NCBI GenBank assembly: GCA_035079385.1
Contig: JAVHKY010000005.1
Location: 186,001 to 250,000, forward strand
Reading direction: 5' to 3'
Length of the DNA stretch: 64,000 nucleotides
Origin: Aspidiotus rigidus
Taxonomy: Eukaryota > Arthropoda > Insecta > Hemiptera > Diaspididae
In this document: positions 9,776 to 21,711 of the stretch, piece after piece
Position numbering within the stretch: the stretch's first letter is position 1
Layout of the letters: the number at the start of each line of letters is the position of its first letter
Made by a program: the position numbers and the translations under genes
The notes under the pieces: model-generated
What the model saw: the letters and a program-made list of their open reading frames with translations, nothing else
Told to the model about the DNA's origin: nothing
The model's database searches: none

Positions 9776-12165
9776 CTGACACTTGGCAGACAAAATGGTA
9801 GTTCGAGTTGAAATAAGGAAGATGATTATGATATGGTGTCATAAAAATCCCCGCATACGAACCTTGTGGGATAGAATGATGCGACCATCTTCTCTACCAG
9901 TCTCAACGAGCAAGTGATTACATCATTCTGCCCCCCCCACTAACTTGATTTCATTCATGACGAATACCTACCATTGTAACAAATAACCCTTCTAATCCAC
10001 CCCGCTTGATTTTTTCGAACTCAAATCAAGAATTGCGTGGACAATTGAGAAATTACTTGCCTCAGTTAGTCAAGGTATGTAACAACTTTTGATGGAAAGT
10101 AATTTTGTGCAATCTCGCGCAGACTTGCATCTATGGTGACCTAAAATTTTGCCTCACGAAGAGTGTGATATCTTGTTCTTCGTTGAAGAATTATATAGAT
10201 TTTATGTGACGGCGATTCAAACAAACAATACGAACAGAACCTACAGAATCGGCATCACGAGTCTCTACGGATGATACCAATTTTGTCGATTTACGATCGC
10301 GTCGCTCGGATTATTTTGACATAAATCGGCTGTATTGTTTGGCAATATTGTAAATATCTTCGACCATACCTATGCAGCAGACAAATATCTGTACGTGGGC
10401 TGCTGTTCGACGAACGGAAACATAAAGTTCGTCAAATTTCATTCTGACGTTTATGCGCACAATGTGTACACATAGGTTACAATATAAAGGATTTCATCAT
10501 AGCTTCGTAAATAATGCGGTAACGAAGGTGTTAATTGTGTACGAGTTTATTACGAAAATTTGTAAATAAAGTTTGGCGGTACAAAACCCTCTTTGTCTTT
10601 TCCTCGGAGTTATCGAACATGCCTAGACAATAGAAAACGTTTTGTGCGTTTGGTCATTTTTGTCGAATTTACGACGCCTTAAAAATTTCTACGCGCAAAA
10701 TTTTACGAAAACGTCCCCTTCTACGCATTTTATTGAAATTTCAGTACAAGGAGTCCTTGTTTGGTAAATCAAGTGAAGTACTGTACTTCTATAACGACGA
10801 TCTAGATCGCGAATTTGTCAAACCGCGTCATTTTACGATAGTCTCGTTCATTTAGGCGATGACTTATCAATTAGCGTTAATTTTGTAACACCTACGAACG
10901 TACTTTTCGCATGTTGGAGCAGTTTATCAAACGTAGGAATATTTTCTGTGCGGGGTCTGAATTTCCTCGGGGTAATTCTCGTAGCCTTGTACATCAATTA
11001 ACCTATGTCAGTTGTTAGAAACGCGAAACGAAGGTTCGCGTGCATATAGTTTGCAATTATGCTTGATATGCACGTAAAATGAATCAAAAAAGCGATTGTT
11101 ATAAGTTATATAGCTTATACTCTGTATTACATTCGCGATTCTGGACTTAGGTGCAAGTGGTGCAAAAGAAAAAAACCAGTTCGACTAATTCAATTACGAG
11201 GGAGTAGTTGAGACGCCTTCAACATCGATCGAGTTCTGTCTGCTAATTTGTGGTCAGATACTTTCATTCGGAAGTGAACATCAATATTCCTCCTACAGTC
11301 TACCTTATTTATACTTCCAACGCGAGAAAAAAATAAAGTACGCAGTATTATTCGTATATTACAGTTTATACATAAAGGGTTCAGAGATGATAGTCATTTT
11401 CGAGTTGTCTATTTCCCATTTATAACATGTAGACACGTTTTAGTTGCGTGACATCTTCTTTTTTCTTCTTTTATCTTTTTCGAGTCAGTTTAGCTATTCA
11501 GATAGTTGCCAGACCCAACCTAATTCAAAAGCTTACGTAAACACGTTCAATCTTGAATGGTCGGAGGAATTATGAGAACCTCCTTAAATTTTGAAAGAAC
11601 AGATGAGTTTTCAGCTATATGCGTTAGTTTCGTAACACGAGAGAAGAACAATCATTGTGTATGATTTTGTACAACCGCGTGAATTGTGGGCGTGCAAGTA
11701 GGTGAGTACTTATACATTTCTCTCCTGTTTATATAGTTCACGAATATGAATACTGTTTGATGAGGAACATTGTCTTGAAATGTTTTGAAGGCTCCATCAA
11801 TTGAGGCTTCGTCACATGGGTCATAAGGGCGTTATTTATTCAAAGCAACGAATTTTTCCCGTCTTCGGCAAGAAAATAAAATCGCCAGGGCGCATCACTA
11901 AAATTTTCAACCCGTTTCCAGTCCTAATAGACCCCCACCAACTCAAACAAAGACTAGCCCAATTTCTCACTCTTCATACATATCTTCAACCTGCATATTA
12001 CGACACTACAAGCTCGTAAAACGCCCAATTTTCCTAATTTGGAGATCCGTCAACCCGCTTTTCTATTTTCTGTAAAATTTTCTAGGCATTATTTGCGCTA
12101 TAGATGCTTCATATTTTAAATTTACCCAGCTCGGAAGTCAAAATTTTATAGGGAAACTATTCTAT
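9776..12165. other. No recognisable gene
   Basis: AT-rich, low in repeats, with scattered homopolymers (a C-run at 9,931). No frame over about 70 codons has family support, and I saw no RNA gene. It could be intron or intergenic DNA. Confidence 0.5.
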
Positions 12166-12650
12166 GGAGAAGGGGAGGGGAGTATTTCGAGAAATTTGCC
12201 GTGCACCTTGTGATAAGCAAAAAATCCAAATCGGCAACAATGGTCTAAGTTCAACACCCCCTCCTCCAAGTTCCAGCGGTAAAATATTTCAAGTCCAAGA
12301 AAGATCTAAATTCTTCTAAATCCCCGGCTCATGCATAGCTTGCAGGTCGAGAATTTCCCAAATTCCTCCCCTATCATAATCATAGAGGGGATTTTTTCGA
12401 AAATTATGACATCACAAAAGTCGGACGAGGACGCGCCTAACACTTCATGGATGACGTCATCAGTTGGAAACACACGACATCGATGACTCTGATCTAAATT
12501 TTACCCCCGACGTAGAATGGCACCTGACGGAATCTTTACATAGAGAGGGGGATAAGCTAGTTAGCCTAATATACAGAATACTGGCTAACTTTAAGCTAAG
12601 AAATACTAGTGGAGGGACGTAACTATGACATCAACATAACCGACATCACA
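12166..12650. repeat. Diverged family A fragment
   Basis: The block GGGAGTATTTCGAGAAATTTGCCG followed by TGGTCTAAGTTC and CCTCCTCCAAGTTCC pieces matches the arrangement at 32,860-32,990 and the family A units. A minisatellite-like AATTCCTCCCCTATCATAA piece follows at 12,360. No frame or intact end is present. Confidence 0.5.
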
Positions 12651-12699
12651 CTGGTCCAGCAAAAATTTTTGCGGCTAAGACTTCGAGACTTGCACAAAT

Positions 12700-14720
12700 T
12701 TGGAATTCTATCTTGCAACTCCAACAAAGATGTTTTTCACCAAAAAAAAAGTTTTTCCAAGGTAAAAATTTTTTTTTGAATTTTTTTCCGTGAAAATGTT
12801 ATTATCTTGGCCATGTTTTGGTTCACTGATTCGAAATTGGGCAGAAATTTTGCTACCAAACTGTAACAGACATGTTTTTCACAGAAAAAAACATGTTTTT
12901 TAAAGGAAAAACTTGTATTTTTTCTTTTTTTTTGGGGGGGGGGGGAAATGTGAGTGTTTTACTCGTGTATTGGATACCTTAAATCTTAATTTGGCAAAAA
13001 TTTACTACCAAACTGTAACAGACATGTGTTTCACAAAAAAAAAAAAAAATATATATATTTTTTAAAGAAAAAACTTGCTTTTTATTTTTTTTTATAAAAT
13101 GTGTTTTACTCAAGTATTAGATCACTGAATTTTAATTTGGCAAAGTCATTGCTACGAAACCATAACAAAGATGTTTTTCACAAAAAAAAAAAAATTTTTT
13201 TAAGCAAGAGCCATTTTTTTTTTTTTGTGAAAACGTTTGTATTTGAAGAAAACATGTTTTTTAAAGGAAAAACTTGTATTTTTTTTTTTTTGTGGGAAAT
13301 GCAAGTGTTTTACTCGTGTATTGGATACTTTAAATCTTAATTTGGCAAAAATTTACTACCAAACTGTAACAGACATGTGTTTCACAAAAAAAATAAAAAG
13401 GAACATGTTTTTAAAAGAAAAAACTTTTTTTTTTTTTTTTTTTTATGAAAATGTGTTTTAATCATGTATTAGATCACTGAATTTTAATTTGGCAAAATCA
13501 TTGCTACCAAACCATAACAAAAATGTTTTTCACAAAAAAAAAACAATTTTTTTTTAAGCAGAAGCCATTTTTTTTTTTTTTTTTTTTTTTGTGAAAATGT
13601 TTGTATTTTACTCCTTTATTGGATACTTTGAATCTTAATTTAGCAAAAATCTACTACTAAACTGTAACAGACATATTTTTCACAGAAAAAAACATGTTTT
13701 TTAAAGGAAAAACTTGTATTTTTTTTTTTTTTGGGGGGGGGGGGAATGCAAGTGTTTTACTCGTGTATTGTATACTTTAAATCCTAATTTGGCAAAAATT
13801 TACTACCAAACTGTAACAGACATGTGTTTCACAGAAAAAAAAAATAATGTTTTTTAAAGAAAAAACTTATTTTTTATCTTTTTTTTTTTTATGAAAACGT
13901 GTTTTAATCATGTATTGGATCACTAAATTTTAATTTGGCAAAATCATTGCTACCAAACCATAACAAAAATGTTTTTCACACAAAAAAAAAAAACAATTTT
14001 TTTTAAAGCAAAAGCCATTTTTTTTTTTTTTCTTGTGAAAATGTTTGTATTTTACTCCTTTATTGGATACTTTGAATCTTTATTTAGCAAAAATCTACTA
14101 CCAAACTGTAACAGACATATTTTTCACAAAAAAAAAAAGACATGTTTTTTAAAAGAAAAACTAGTTTTTTTTGTTTTTGTTTGCAAAAATGTGTTTTACT
14201 TATGTACTGGATCACTGAATCTTAATTTAGTAAAATCTTTGCTAGCAAACTATAACAAAGATTTTTTTCACAAAAAAAACACGTTTTTTTTTCTTATGAA
14301 AATGTTCATATTTCATTCCTGAATCTTAATTTGGCAAAAATTTTGCTACCAAACTGTAACAAACATTTTTTTCAAATGTTCTCTAATTAAAAAACATGTT
14401 TTGTAGTGAAATTCTGTGAAACAACCATTTTGTGGACCACTGAATCTAAATTTGACATAATTTTACTGAAGAATTTCAACAAAAATATTTTTCACAAAAA
14501 AATAACATGTTTTTTCGGAGACAAACAAATTTTTTAAGAAGAAAACTTTTTTTCATGAAAATGATAGTCATTCTATACTTATTTTGTAACATCTCGATCA
14601 CTAGTTTAGGAATACATTCTTCAAATAAAAACCTCAAAAGATTTTTTTTTTCTATTGGATTGCTTCATCCAAATTTGAAGTTGATTTTGCAAAGTTCGTT
14701 ACAAACTCATGTTATTTAAT
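12700..14720 (+). repeat. ~150-bp satellite array (about 14 units)
   Basis: Tandem units of ~146-152 bases (one near 200) repeat the order: TTAATTTGGCAAAA, CTACCAAACTGTAACAGACA, TTTTTCACA, an A-run, AACATGTTTTTTAAAGGAAAA, a T-run, GTTTTACTCGTGTATTGGAT. Two unit variants alternate: AACTGTAACAGACATG and AACCATAACAAAGATG. Marker positions are about 12,857, 13,006, 13,155, 13,356, 13,508, 13,660, 13,806 and 13,957. Both ends decay. The frames rich in Phe and Lys are translated homopolymers. The same satellite lies inverted at 55,690-60,350. Confidence 0.85.
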
Positions 14721-17284
14721 TATGAATTTTAACTCTACTATTGGCGCATATTGGCAGTTTAGTTTCCATTATCTAACAGCTCAAGCTTCACTCTGACTCT
14801 CGATTGATGCAATACAATCTATAAGTTCTAGTCTTTGAAGTTCCTACTTTATACGCAATTAGTTGAGTTTGTCACTTGAATATTGTGTTTTTCGGGCTCG
14901 TGACTATTGAAATTCTAATCTCAGAAATTATTTCATTCAAAAATAGAGATTTCAAAGATGAAAAAAAAAAAAATTACAGATGTTTCCCCATTAACCGTTA
15001 TTGATGCCACCCAAGGTCGGAAATACTATTCCTCTGTCTCTGGAATGTGAGAGGGGCTGTATACTCTTATAGTGTGACGATAGAGTACCGCCAGGAAGAA
15101 GATATTGTTACAATGGATACTCAGCTAAGACTTTTACGATGACTGATTGAGATCGACTCACAAAAAACCTCCGGAGCATACGATCTGGTCTTCAATACAT
15201 GGAGTGGAAAATAAAATCATAAAAAATACATTTTCTATAGTTGTTTTGTATTCATTGAGCGTAATACGGACTCCTGGCAAATGGAAGGCCTTCACTCGCA
15301 ATCCCCGAGAGGTGTTCAACAAAACCAATATGTCTACCATTCACACTGAATATAAAATTGTCTCAATAGAAGTTCGATGGAATATTAACTAAATTAAAAC
15401 ACATGAATATTCTCGCATTTGATCAGACTGGATCTAAACTTAAACGCGATGAAAAACGTGAACTGAGTACAAACGCTTAAAGACATCTAAAAATATCGAC
15501 TAAGAAATCTATTTTTGAAATATTACATTCTATTTTGTCCCGGGTCATATTCCGTCTGTAGAAAAATACACCCATCATATTGAATGTGAGAGGATTCATC
15601 ATTTATAGCTACAGCAGGTAATACATGATACAGAAATCAATGGACCAAGTTTCTTGTGAGAACCCTATCGGATTTATTGTTAGCCAAAGTACCCCAAATA
15701 TCACAGAGCAGAATTAAAAGATGATATAGGGAGCATTACTTGAGGAGATATAAGGCTATAGAGGTGATAACTCGAGGAGAGTGAGGATCCGCGTATGGTA
15801 GAGAGTAGTACAACTTCGAGTTATTTATGCAACAGCTGATTAAACATTCAAAAATAAGGAAGTGGGTCTCGTTGGGAACAGAGAACTATTCAAGAAGGGA
15901 ATATCCGACTAGAGAATAGCCGAGTCATTTTTAAAGCTTACAAAAGTGCAAGCACTTACGGAACCAAGCTCACCGAGTATGGTAGACTAGAACAAGCAAC
16001 GAAACACAGAAATAATCATGTAGATAAGCTTATGGTAGGGTATGAAATTATTTCGCCACACTAACGAGAGACAGAAACTAACCTTTTCTAGAAAAATTTG
16101 TTTTCGTAAAATTGAAAATCGATACTAAAATCGGGAACCAAAAGAACGGTACGAGAAAATACGATTTTAAAACTCGCGCTTTTTCGCAGCCTAAAGAAAC
16201 GAGCTCCAAAATCAATCTTTAGCCGTGCAGGTGACAGAAGATATTTTTTACCCCATTCTCTCGAAAGAGATATAATATAATTTCAATTTTATCTCGTTTA
16301 TCGATCCACTCGACAAACTCTCCAAGCCTGCGATAAGAAACAATCGGATATCAAAAATATCCTCCATTCATTTGCGAAGGCTCGTGACAAACCTCTCCCA
16401 TAAATCGTCCTCTACTCGATATTCTTGAAGGTATACGTAGAATATTATGTTCGGAATAGTTTTTCAAACTTTACGATAATTTTCTGCGTAAGAATTAATG
16501 GGAATTTTTAATGCTTCGGATTTTTCCTCGTCACGAGCTCTTTACAACGCACAAGGAAATCTCGACGTAAGTTTCGTATAGGCTCGTTACAAACCTGTAC
16601 AAAGACAGACAAGACTTCGAAGAATTTATACTGTATTATGACTAATTCCCCCTAAAGAAATATGAGCGAACGTACATTCAGTGCACGAAGTTCCACGAGA
16701 GAACAGCAGACGTATTCAGTTGAATGAAGAAAAATAACGATATTTTACAAATTATTACGACGCTTCAAGATCTTTCCTTTCTGAGACACCGTGTTCCATC
16801 TTATATCAGAATTCCATCCGTCTAAAATAGGTAGCTATAACTTGCTGTACACATTATATAAAATCAAATACAATGGAGTTTCCATTGACATAGGGTAGAA
16901 ATTCGATTTCTACCGCACGAACAAATGGATCGTGTCAGTATTATTCTATAGTTGAAATCTATCAATATTCTCGAAATTGTCTTAATGATTAGCAAAGCCA
17001 GACACAGGAACGCTACGAGCCAACGGGGCCAGGGGGAATTATTCTTCACACAACTTTGGGATTGAAACTCTGGGCTTGGGTTAGGTTCACATTGAGAAAT
17101 TTCCAAAATAGGTAGAAGATATTTTGAGAAATTTCGCGAATTACAAAATTTTTTGGATCCATATGCTTTCAGAAACCAGAAATGAATGTGACTTGGAGAT
17201 ACTCTATCGAAGTGGAATGAGCCTACATCAGAGTCGAAGTTGTTTTGGTTCTGCCCGATGTGGACCGCAAATCGACCCAGAGTG
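14721..17284. other. No recognisable gene
   Basis: Mixed AT-rich sequence. A 145-codon minus-strand frame (16,864-17,301) exists, but its right end runs into the GTCGACT repeat and nothing in it is recognisable. No RNA gene, terminal repeat or domain was found. Confidence 0.45.
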
Positions 17285-17640
17285 ACTAGAAGTCGACTCA
17301 AAATTGACAGCTTCTCTTTACCATCGACTCGTTATCGATGTCGAAATTGAGTCGATTGCAGGTATTAGAGATTGATAAAAAGTCGACTGTAAAGCGACCT
17401 AATAGAGCAGTCGATTTCAGGACGATAGAAAAATTTGAAGAAGTCGACCCAAAAATGGTTTGAGGTGGATTTAAAATCAACCAGCAGACATTTCCACAAA
17501 GCTTAAAGTCGACTGTCAAGCGACTCAATATAGCAGTCGATTTCAGATCTATAAAAAAATTGGTAAAATTGACTCCAGATTGACGTTGATTTCAGATCGA
17601 CAGAAGAATTTGAATAAGTTGAGGTCGATTTAAAAGTGAG
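17285..17640. repeat. GTCGACT-type degenerate repeat, copy 1
   Basis: Short phrases built on AAGTCGACT, AAATTGAC, CAGTCGATTTCAGG and GACTCAATA recur at irregular ~60-130-base spacing. The same vocabulary fills 44,280-44,945. It looks like an old, decayed tandem satellite. A Penelope relic begins at its right border. Confidence 0.6.
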
Positions 17641-19068
17641 CCAGGAGTTCATCTGGGTAGAAGATGAAAAGGTACTCAGTAGAAGTCCTCCTATGTCGAT
17701 AGTTTCTGAAGTCCTTCATGAATTTGGTGCCACTTTGAATGGAAATGCCATTTTTTCTCGTCATGTGAAGGAAGTTCAACGGTTGATTATTAGACGCGAG
17801 TTCATAATAATGAAGAGTATGTCCCTGGAAAAATCTATCATCGTCTCTAACTCTGCGCCTCTCTTTCTTCATGGACTCCCCAAAGTTCATAAAAAGGATA
17901 CCTCTTCGCGATCTGTCGTTTATTATTTTTTTGTTTCTGTTTCCATTCATCTCTCAGCTTAAGTTCCTCGTCAAATGGTTCAAGAATCATAATGAATTTG
18001 AACTTCCTTATTTCATTAGAAATTCTTTGTCCCTGGTCGCCAGCATGAGGGATTTCGTCCCTCCTCGTGGATCTTTCCTTCTTTCCTTCGATGTAATGGG
18101 TTTATTCTCGCATATCCTGAGACCTCCACCGACCAGTTCATGGGTAAATCACTCGTGGCCGCTCAGGTTTCCCATGAAAATCGTGTTAACCTCTTTTGTT
18201 CCGCCAATTTCTGTAAGTTCGACGACAAATTTTAAGAGTTCCTTAGTAAGGTCGGCATACCTATAGGATCTCCTTTCGGATCTCATGCATCGTCTGTGGA
18301 GTGGTCCTCAAAGCTACGCTGACGAATTCCTCCAGCTTTTAAACAGTCCTCGCTCTTCTATTATGTTTACTATGGAATTCGGTGGCTCTAAAACCAACTT
18401 CCTGACCTTTTTATCCTTTTGAAGGAGGACCGGTACAAATTCACTCCACTTTCAATGGTTTCTCCTTCTGCGACCGATGAGCCAAAAAGTTGCTTTTAAC
18501 GGTCTCGTCCACGGTCATCTCAAGGCCGCCAAATTCGGACACCTTTCATGAGGAAATTAGGATCATCAAGCATCTGGCAAAGGTGAATAAGATCGACGTC
18601 GGTGTTGATAACCTCGTGCGAAAGAAATCCATCAAAACATGCCTTGGCCTCGTTACTGTGTGCACAAAGCGTGTACGAAAGAGAGGTGGATTGGACTCTC
18701 TTTCTTGGGCAATTACTCCCATGGATTCGGACGTCCATTTGGTTTTGGAGCCGTTCATTGTAGAACGGCTCCTCGTTCACATGAGGCTCTCAAGACCGAA
18801 AAATTACAAATTGAGCTGTCATGATTGCCCGGTAGTGTATATCGGTAAGACTGGCCGACGACAGAAGACGAAAGTCGAGAAGCACTACAATGCTTGACGA
18901 TCTTCTTTTCACAGACCACTCCATCTCATACATCGGGATACACTTGTTGCAGAGATTTGCAGTTCTTTATTATGAAAATTCATTCTTTAAACGACTAGCG
19001 CTAGAACATCTCGTAATCATAGTGACCGAGGTGACGTTTCTCACCTCAACAAGAATTTACCGGACGAT
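17641..19068 (+). pseudogene. Diverged Penelope-like retroelement relic (RT + GIY-YIG)
   Basis: Three frames together resemble the element at 25,685-27,900 but are much more diverged, so this is a different, older subfamily. Blocks in order: VLHEFGATLN and FSRHVKEVQ (~17,700-17,780), LHGLPKVHKKDT (~17,870), LVKWFKNHNEFELP (~17,960), RGSFLLSFDVMGLF with the motif A Asp (~18,060), IKHLAKVNKIDV (~18,570), and YKLSCHDCPVVYIGKTGRR of the GIY-YIG nuclease (~18,800-18,860). The RT core containing motifs B and C is largely deleted between about 18,110 and 18,450. Stops and frameshifts are frequent, so it is inactive. Confidence 0.85.
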
Positions 19069-19070
19069 TA

Positions 19071-21342
19071 GTCGAGGGAAATTAGAGCAATATTGAAAAA
19101 AAAAAAAAAACATTTTGCTGGAGCAAACGTTTCTTCGCTGAAAATGGTTCAGGATGTGGTCCTGAACAACAAACTAAAAATCACCGAGCTTCTTTTTTTA
19201 TGGGGGTTCGAAGCCCCCAAAATTAGTTTTTCGCCTATATCGCGTGAAATTGAAATTTTATTAAAAAATGTTTCAAACAAAAGTTGTTCCTCGTTAAATT
19301 TCCTACCAAACGACGTATTCAACATTCAGCCCATACCAATTAGTGCCTTTGCAAAGACCGTTCAAAAGAGTTTCAAAATCAGTTTTTCAATACATCTCAC
19401 AAAATTGAAATTTTATGAAAAAATGTTTCGAATAAAAGTTGTTCCCCGTTAAATTTCCTATCAAATGAGCCATTCAGCTTTCAGGATAGAGCAACTAGTC
19501 TGTGAAAAAGGGCTTTGAAAATATGAGAATGTGCGTTAGTTTTCTTATGTTCACACAGTTTTGGTACTGATTTACGAAAGTCTTGCATCATTACAGATTG
19601 TAAAGACTATTTTTGTACCAGTGATAGGAATAGTGAAAAGATGGAAATTGAATAAATATTTTTCTCATATTCATGACTAGTATGGTACCTCGGTATTGGA
19701 ATAAAAACGATTAAAGTCGCGTCGTATCAAAGACTCGAAGGCAGCTGCAATACTCTCTGATCTACGGTAGTACAGGAGACAAGCCATTGAACAAATTTCG
19801 GTTTCAAGCTTTCGTGAAAAAAGTCCACCGGAAAGTAGACGTGGCCTCTCTACCTCCCACTGAAGACGCTGCACTGTTTCATTTATACAGAGTGTACCAT
19901 CAAGTACAATTGTGGCTTGGTCATGAAAAAAATCTATTAGAATGGGGATGAAAGCAAATCAATGGAATATTGGAGCCTATAACAATAAACAGAGCCCCAG
20001 CGCCGCCCCAGACCACCTCCTGCAACTTTTTTCTAGCGGATGTTCCAAAGGTTGTAAAAAGGTTTGTAGTTGCCGAAAAGCAGGTGAACAACAGATATTC
20101 CATAGATAAAAGAGGGTAATGTGGCACTTCCATCGAAGAAAAAACGTGTATTTCAGTCATTCCGACCTCGATGATGAAGAGTTACTGTTCAAAACGTTAG
20201 TTAGTTTCTTCATCGATGGCAGAGCCAAATTCACCTCTCTTATTCTTTTCTCATGGTGTTTGACCGTCTACACCATCCTTCTCAAATAACATAGTACCAT
20301 ACCTCAACCAGAAGTAGCCTATTGTTTGAATTTCTGTTGGAAATAGTTGTTTTTGATTACCATTTTCACCAATGTGTCTTGGGTAGACTTGCCTTCAGGA
20401 CGAGGAAACTGACCGTGAGTCCAGTACTGATAAAACTGGTAGGCAGGGCATAAGATGGATGGAGAGGCTCAAGTCATGTGCGAGAAACGACCTCCCTCCT
20501 CGGGCTACGTTATAAAATTATGTGTATACATTACATAAAATATACTAGGCTCATGGAGTAAGATTCAGTTGAGGAACCTACAGGAAAAATGTACCTAACA
20601 CACTTTTTTCATAGACTAATTACTCTATGCTGAAAGCTGAATAGCTCATTTCATTTGAAATTCAACGAGGAACAACTTTTATTTGATACATTTTTTCATA
20701 AAATTCCAATTTTAAGAGATATATATGAAAAAACTGATTTTGGTCATCTTTTGAACGGCCTTTATGGCTTTTCCAAGGCACTAATTGACCTGCGCCGAAC
20801 ATTGAACCCGTTATTTGGTATGAAATTTAACGAAGAACAACTTTTGTTTAAAACATTTTTTCATAAAATTTCAATTAGGCAAGATATAAGCAAAAGACTA
20901 AATCTTGGGTGTTTATACCCCTATTAAAAAAGAACCTCCCAGGATCAATAGCACATTTTCTAGCAAATTTAACGAGGAACAACTTTTGTTTGAAACATTT
21001 TTTGATAAAATTTCAATTTTGTGAGATATATGAAAAAACTGATTTTGGGACTCTTTTGAACGACTTTGCAAAGGTGGTAATTGGTACAGGCTGAAAATTG
21101 AATACATTATTTGGTAGGAAATTTAACGAGGAACAACTTTTGTTTGAAACATTTTTTAATAAAATTTCAATTTCTCGCGATACAGGCGAAAAAGTAATTT
21201 TTGGAGTGTTCGAACACCCATAAAAAAAGAAGTTCCAGCGGGAAAACGCGGTATTTTTAGTATGTTGTTCTGGAACCTTTCATTTTCAGCAAAGAAACGT
21301 TTGCTCCAGCAAAATATTTTTTTTTCCCTTATTTGCCTACAC
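19071..21342. mobile_element. TA-flanked long-TIR element, copy 1 (2.27 kb)
   Basis: Ends GTCGAGGGAAATTAG (left) and GTGTAGGCAAATAAG (reverse of right) are inverted repeats, continuing ~130 bases inward through an A-run, GCTGGAGCAAACGTTTC and CTGAAAATGGTTCAGGA-like blocks. TA dinucleotides abut both ends (19,069-70, 21,343-44), fitting Tc1/mariner-type target duplication. Internal units with the core GAGGAACAACTTTTGTTTGA lie inverted on the left (~19,280, 19,435) and forward on the right (~20,660, 20,833, 20,973, 21,127). The central ~1 kb is unique and contains a gene relic. No mariner transposase frame was seen. Confidence 0.75.
19715..20110 (+). pseudogene. Relic of a cysteine-rich arthropod protein gene inside the TA element
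   Basis: Plus-strand translation across two frames gives YSLIYGSTGDKPLNKFRFQA (from ~19,752), then VASLPPTEDAALFHLYRVYH and QVQLWLG, reaching EWG at ~19,943, where a TGA follows. In another frame, about 20,010-20,085, it gives FSSGCSKGCKKVCSCRKAG. From memory this order (LYG.., RF..F, SLPPT..A..H.YRVY.QVQ.WLG, EWG, then a CxxxCxxxxCxCRK knuckle) matches a large family of uncharacterised arthropod proteins, often repetitive in genomes. I cannot name it or assign a function. The stop and frameshift make it non-functional. It lies in the unique centre of the TA element and has no equivalent in copy 2. Confidence 0.55.
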
Positions 21343-21344
21343 TA

Positions 21345-21665
21345 TTAAAAATAAATAAAGGATTTAAATTAATTTGATCTAAATTATTATTTAAATTTAA
21401 AGGATTTGATGATTTATTAATATGTAAAATAATTAAATGAATAATTGAAAATATTAAAATTATAATAGCTAAAATAAAATTAATTGAAAAAAATCGTTAA
21501 AATTTAAATTCAATTTTAATATAATTTAAAATTTAATTTTAAATCTTTATAATTAATTTTTTAAAAATTAATAATTTTATTTAATAAATTATAATCAATT
21601 TAAATTTATTTATTAATCAAATACCTATTGATTTATTATTTATTAAAATCTTAATTAACAGAACA
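21345..21665 (-). pseudogene. Probable mitochondrial insertion (NUMT), cytochrome b-like
   Basis: Composition changes abruptly to over 85% A+T. On the minus strand from 21,496 to about 21,350, one frame reads RFFSINFILAIIILIFS, then IHLIILH, then SSNPLNLNNNLDQINLNPLF. This follows the order of the cytochrome b segment RFF..HFILPF, HL.FLH, GS.NPLG....D.I.F.PYF. The remaining AT-rich part (21,500-21,665) could be further mitochondrial DNA but is not recognisable. It starts within a few bases of the TA element end. Alternative: chance similarity in AT-rich DNA. Confidence 0.55.
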
Positions 21666-21711
21666 AGCCCAGGCAAATTAGGTTTTGAAACGGAAATAAA
21701 TGCCGGTATAG

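Noticed and set aside
13101..14322. Phe/Lys-rich frames up to 117 codons
   Set aside because: They are translations of A- and T-runs inside the 150-bp satellite and recur in each unit.
16864..17301. 145-codon minus-strand frame
   Set aside because: No recognisable domain, composition like the surrounding AT-rich DNA, and its beginning runs into the GTCGACT repeat. Likely chance.
19093..19452. 119-codon plus-strand frame
   Set aside because: It lies entirely in the TIR and inverted repeat units of the TA element, and similar frames appear wherever the unit occurs (46,825; 20,655).
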